Origin: Parasphingorhabdus cellanae
GTDB lineage: Bacteria > Pseudomonadota > Alphaproteobacteria > Sphingomonadales > Sphingomonadaceae
Assembly (NCBI RefSeq): GCF_017498565.1
Contig: NZ_CP071794.1
Location: 1,912,001 to 1,976,000 of the forward strand
Reading direction: 5' to 3'
DNA length: 64,000 nucleotides
Of this stretch, positions 63,890-64,000 are shown piece after piece. A program made the translations under genes and the position numbers. Every line of letters starts with the position of its first letter. The first letter of the stretch is position 1. The notes under the pieces were generated by a model. The model was not told the origin of the DNA, did no database searches, and saw only the letters and a program-made list of their open reading frames with translations.

Positions 63890-63918
63890 ACGTCTGTAAA
63901 GATCTCGCCAAAACTTCA

Positions 63919-64000
63919 CTAGGGCCGCGAAATCATTCCGCCATCGAGCGCAATCGTCTGCCCGACCAACCAGGATGAAGCTCTGGAGCAGAGATACAGA
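63919..64000 (-). CDS. SDR family oxidoreductase, C-terminal end
   Basis: Only the last 27 codons are in the window; the gene runs off the right edge. They read LYLCSRASSWLVGQTIALDG and then GMISRP before the stop. The S.W..GQTI.LDGG motif is the standard C-terminal signature of short-chain dehydrogenases of the FabG/FabI-like fold. The substrate cannot be judged. It converges on the receptor gene with the terminator between them. Confidence 0.8.
   Translation of the reverse strand, partial: LYLCSRASSWLVGQTIALDGGMISRP

Overview
The window looks like chromosomal DNA of a sphingomonad alphaproteobacterium, probably a marine Sphingorhabdus/Parasphingorhabdus-like organism. This is inferred from gene content: many TonB-dependent receptors, the hemC-hemD-mitofilin-like order, a CYP153 alkane hydroxylase, a BLUF protein and typical sphingomonad small proteins. 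Genes are dense, and ATGA, TTGA or GTGA overlaps between neighbours are common. No rRNA operon and no CRISPR array are visible. One tRNA (Thr, GGT) is present.

Region 1-10 kb is an iron-acquisition block. A TonB-dependent receptor with a PepSY-type membrane protein (running off the left edge) diverges, across a region with two Fur-like boxes, from a five-gene run: two paralogous small proteins, an unknown protein, a ferredoxin-NADP reductase and a Fur regulator. A strong Fur box then precedes a receptor / small membrane protein / PepSY triad. Region 10.2-12.7 kb is a blue-light and c-di-GMP pair: MHYT-GGDEF-EAL and BLUF. Region 13-19 kb holds four exported proteins on the minus strand, ending in a class-3 lipase with a C-terminal ricin-type lectin. 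Upstream of them lies a LuxR-type regulator fused to an alpha/beta-hydrolase fold that lacks its nucleophile serine. Region 19.5-23.6 kb is a second, more GC-rich receptor / membrane protein / PepSY triad with its own Fur-like box.

Region 24-26.6 kb is a mobile-element remnant: DUF3489, DUF2924 and a large serine recombinase broken by a one-base frameshift. From tRNA-Thr (26.84 kb) to about 46.7 kb the content is core housekeeping: thioesterases, aminopeptidase P, an S9 peptidase, hemC/hemD, tsaD, gpsA, a flippase, a PfkB kinase, queG, a Nat-type ABC exporter, CYP153 and a Tat-exported MsrB.

Region 46.7-52 kb is a minus-strand envelope/glycan locus: a multispanning GT-C-like protein, a sulfatase-fold transferase, GtrA and a FAD-dependent mutase-like enzyme. 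Region 52.3-53.1 kb carries a YjhX-YjhQ-like toxin/acetyltransferase pair closed by a hairpin terminator. Region 53-58.7 kb holds an unknown membrane protein, a DUF885-like lipoprotein coupled to nhaA, and a solitary adenine methyltransferase. Region 58.8-64 kb has a TetR regulator, a LytTR response regulator, a 955-residue TonB receptor behind a perfect 16-bp palindrome, a strong terminator and the end of an SDR gene.

The most interesting material is the Fur-boxed operon of uncharacterised paralogues, the two duplicated receptor/TM/PepSY triads, the exported lipase-lectin operon with its pseudo-hydrolase regulator, and the YjhX-GNAT pair. No family assignment here was checked against a database; all rest on motif reading.
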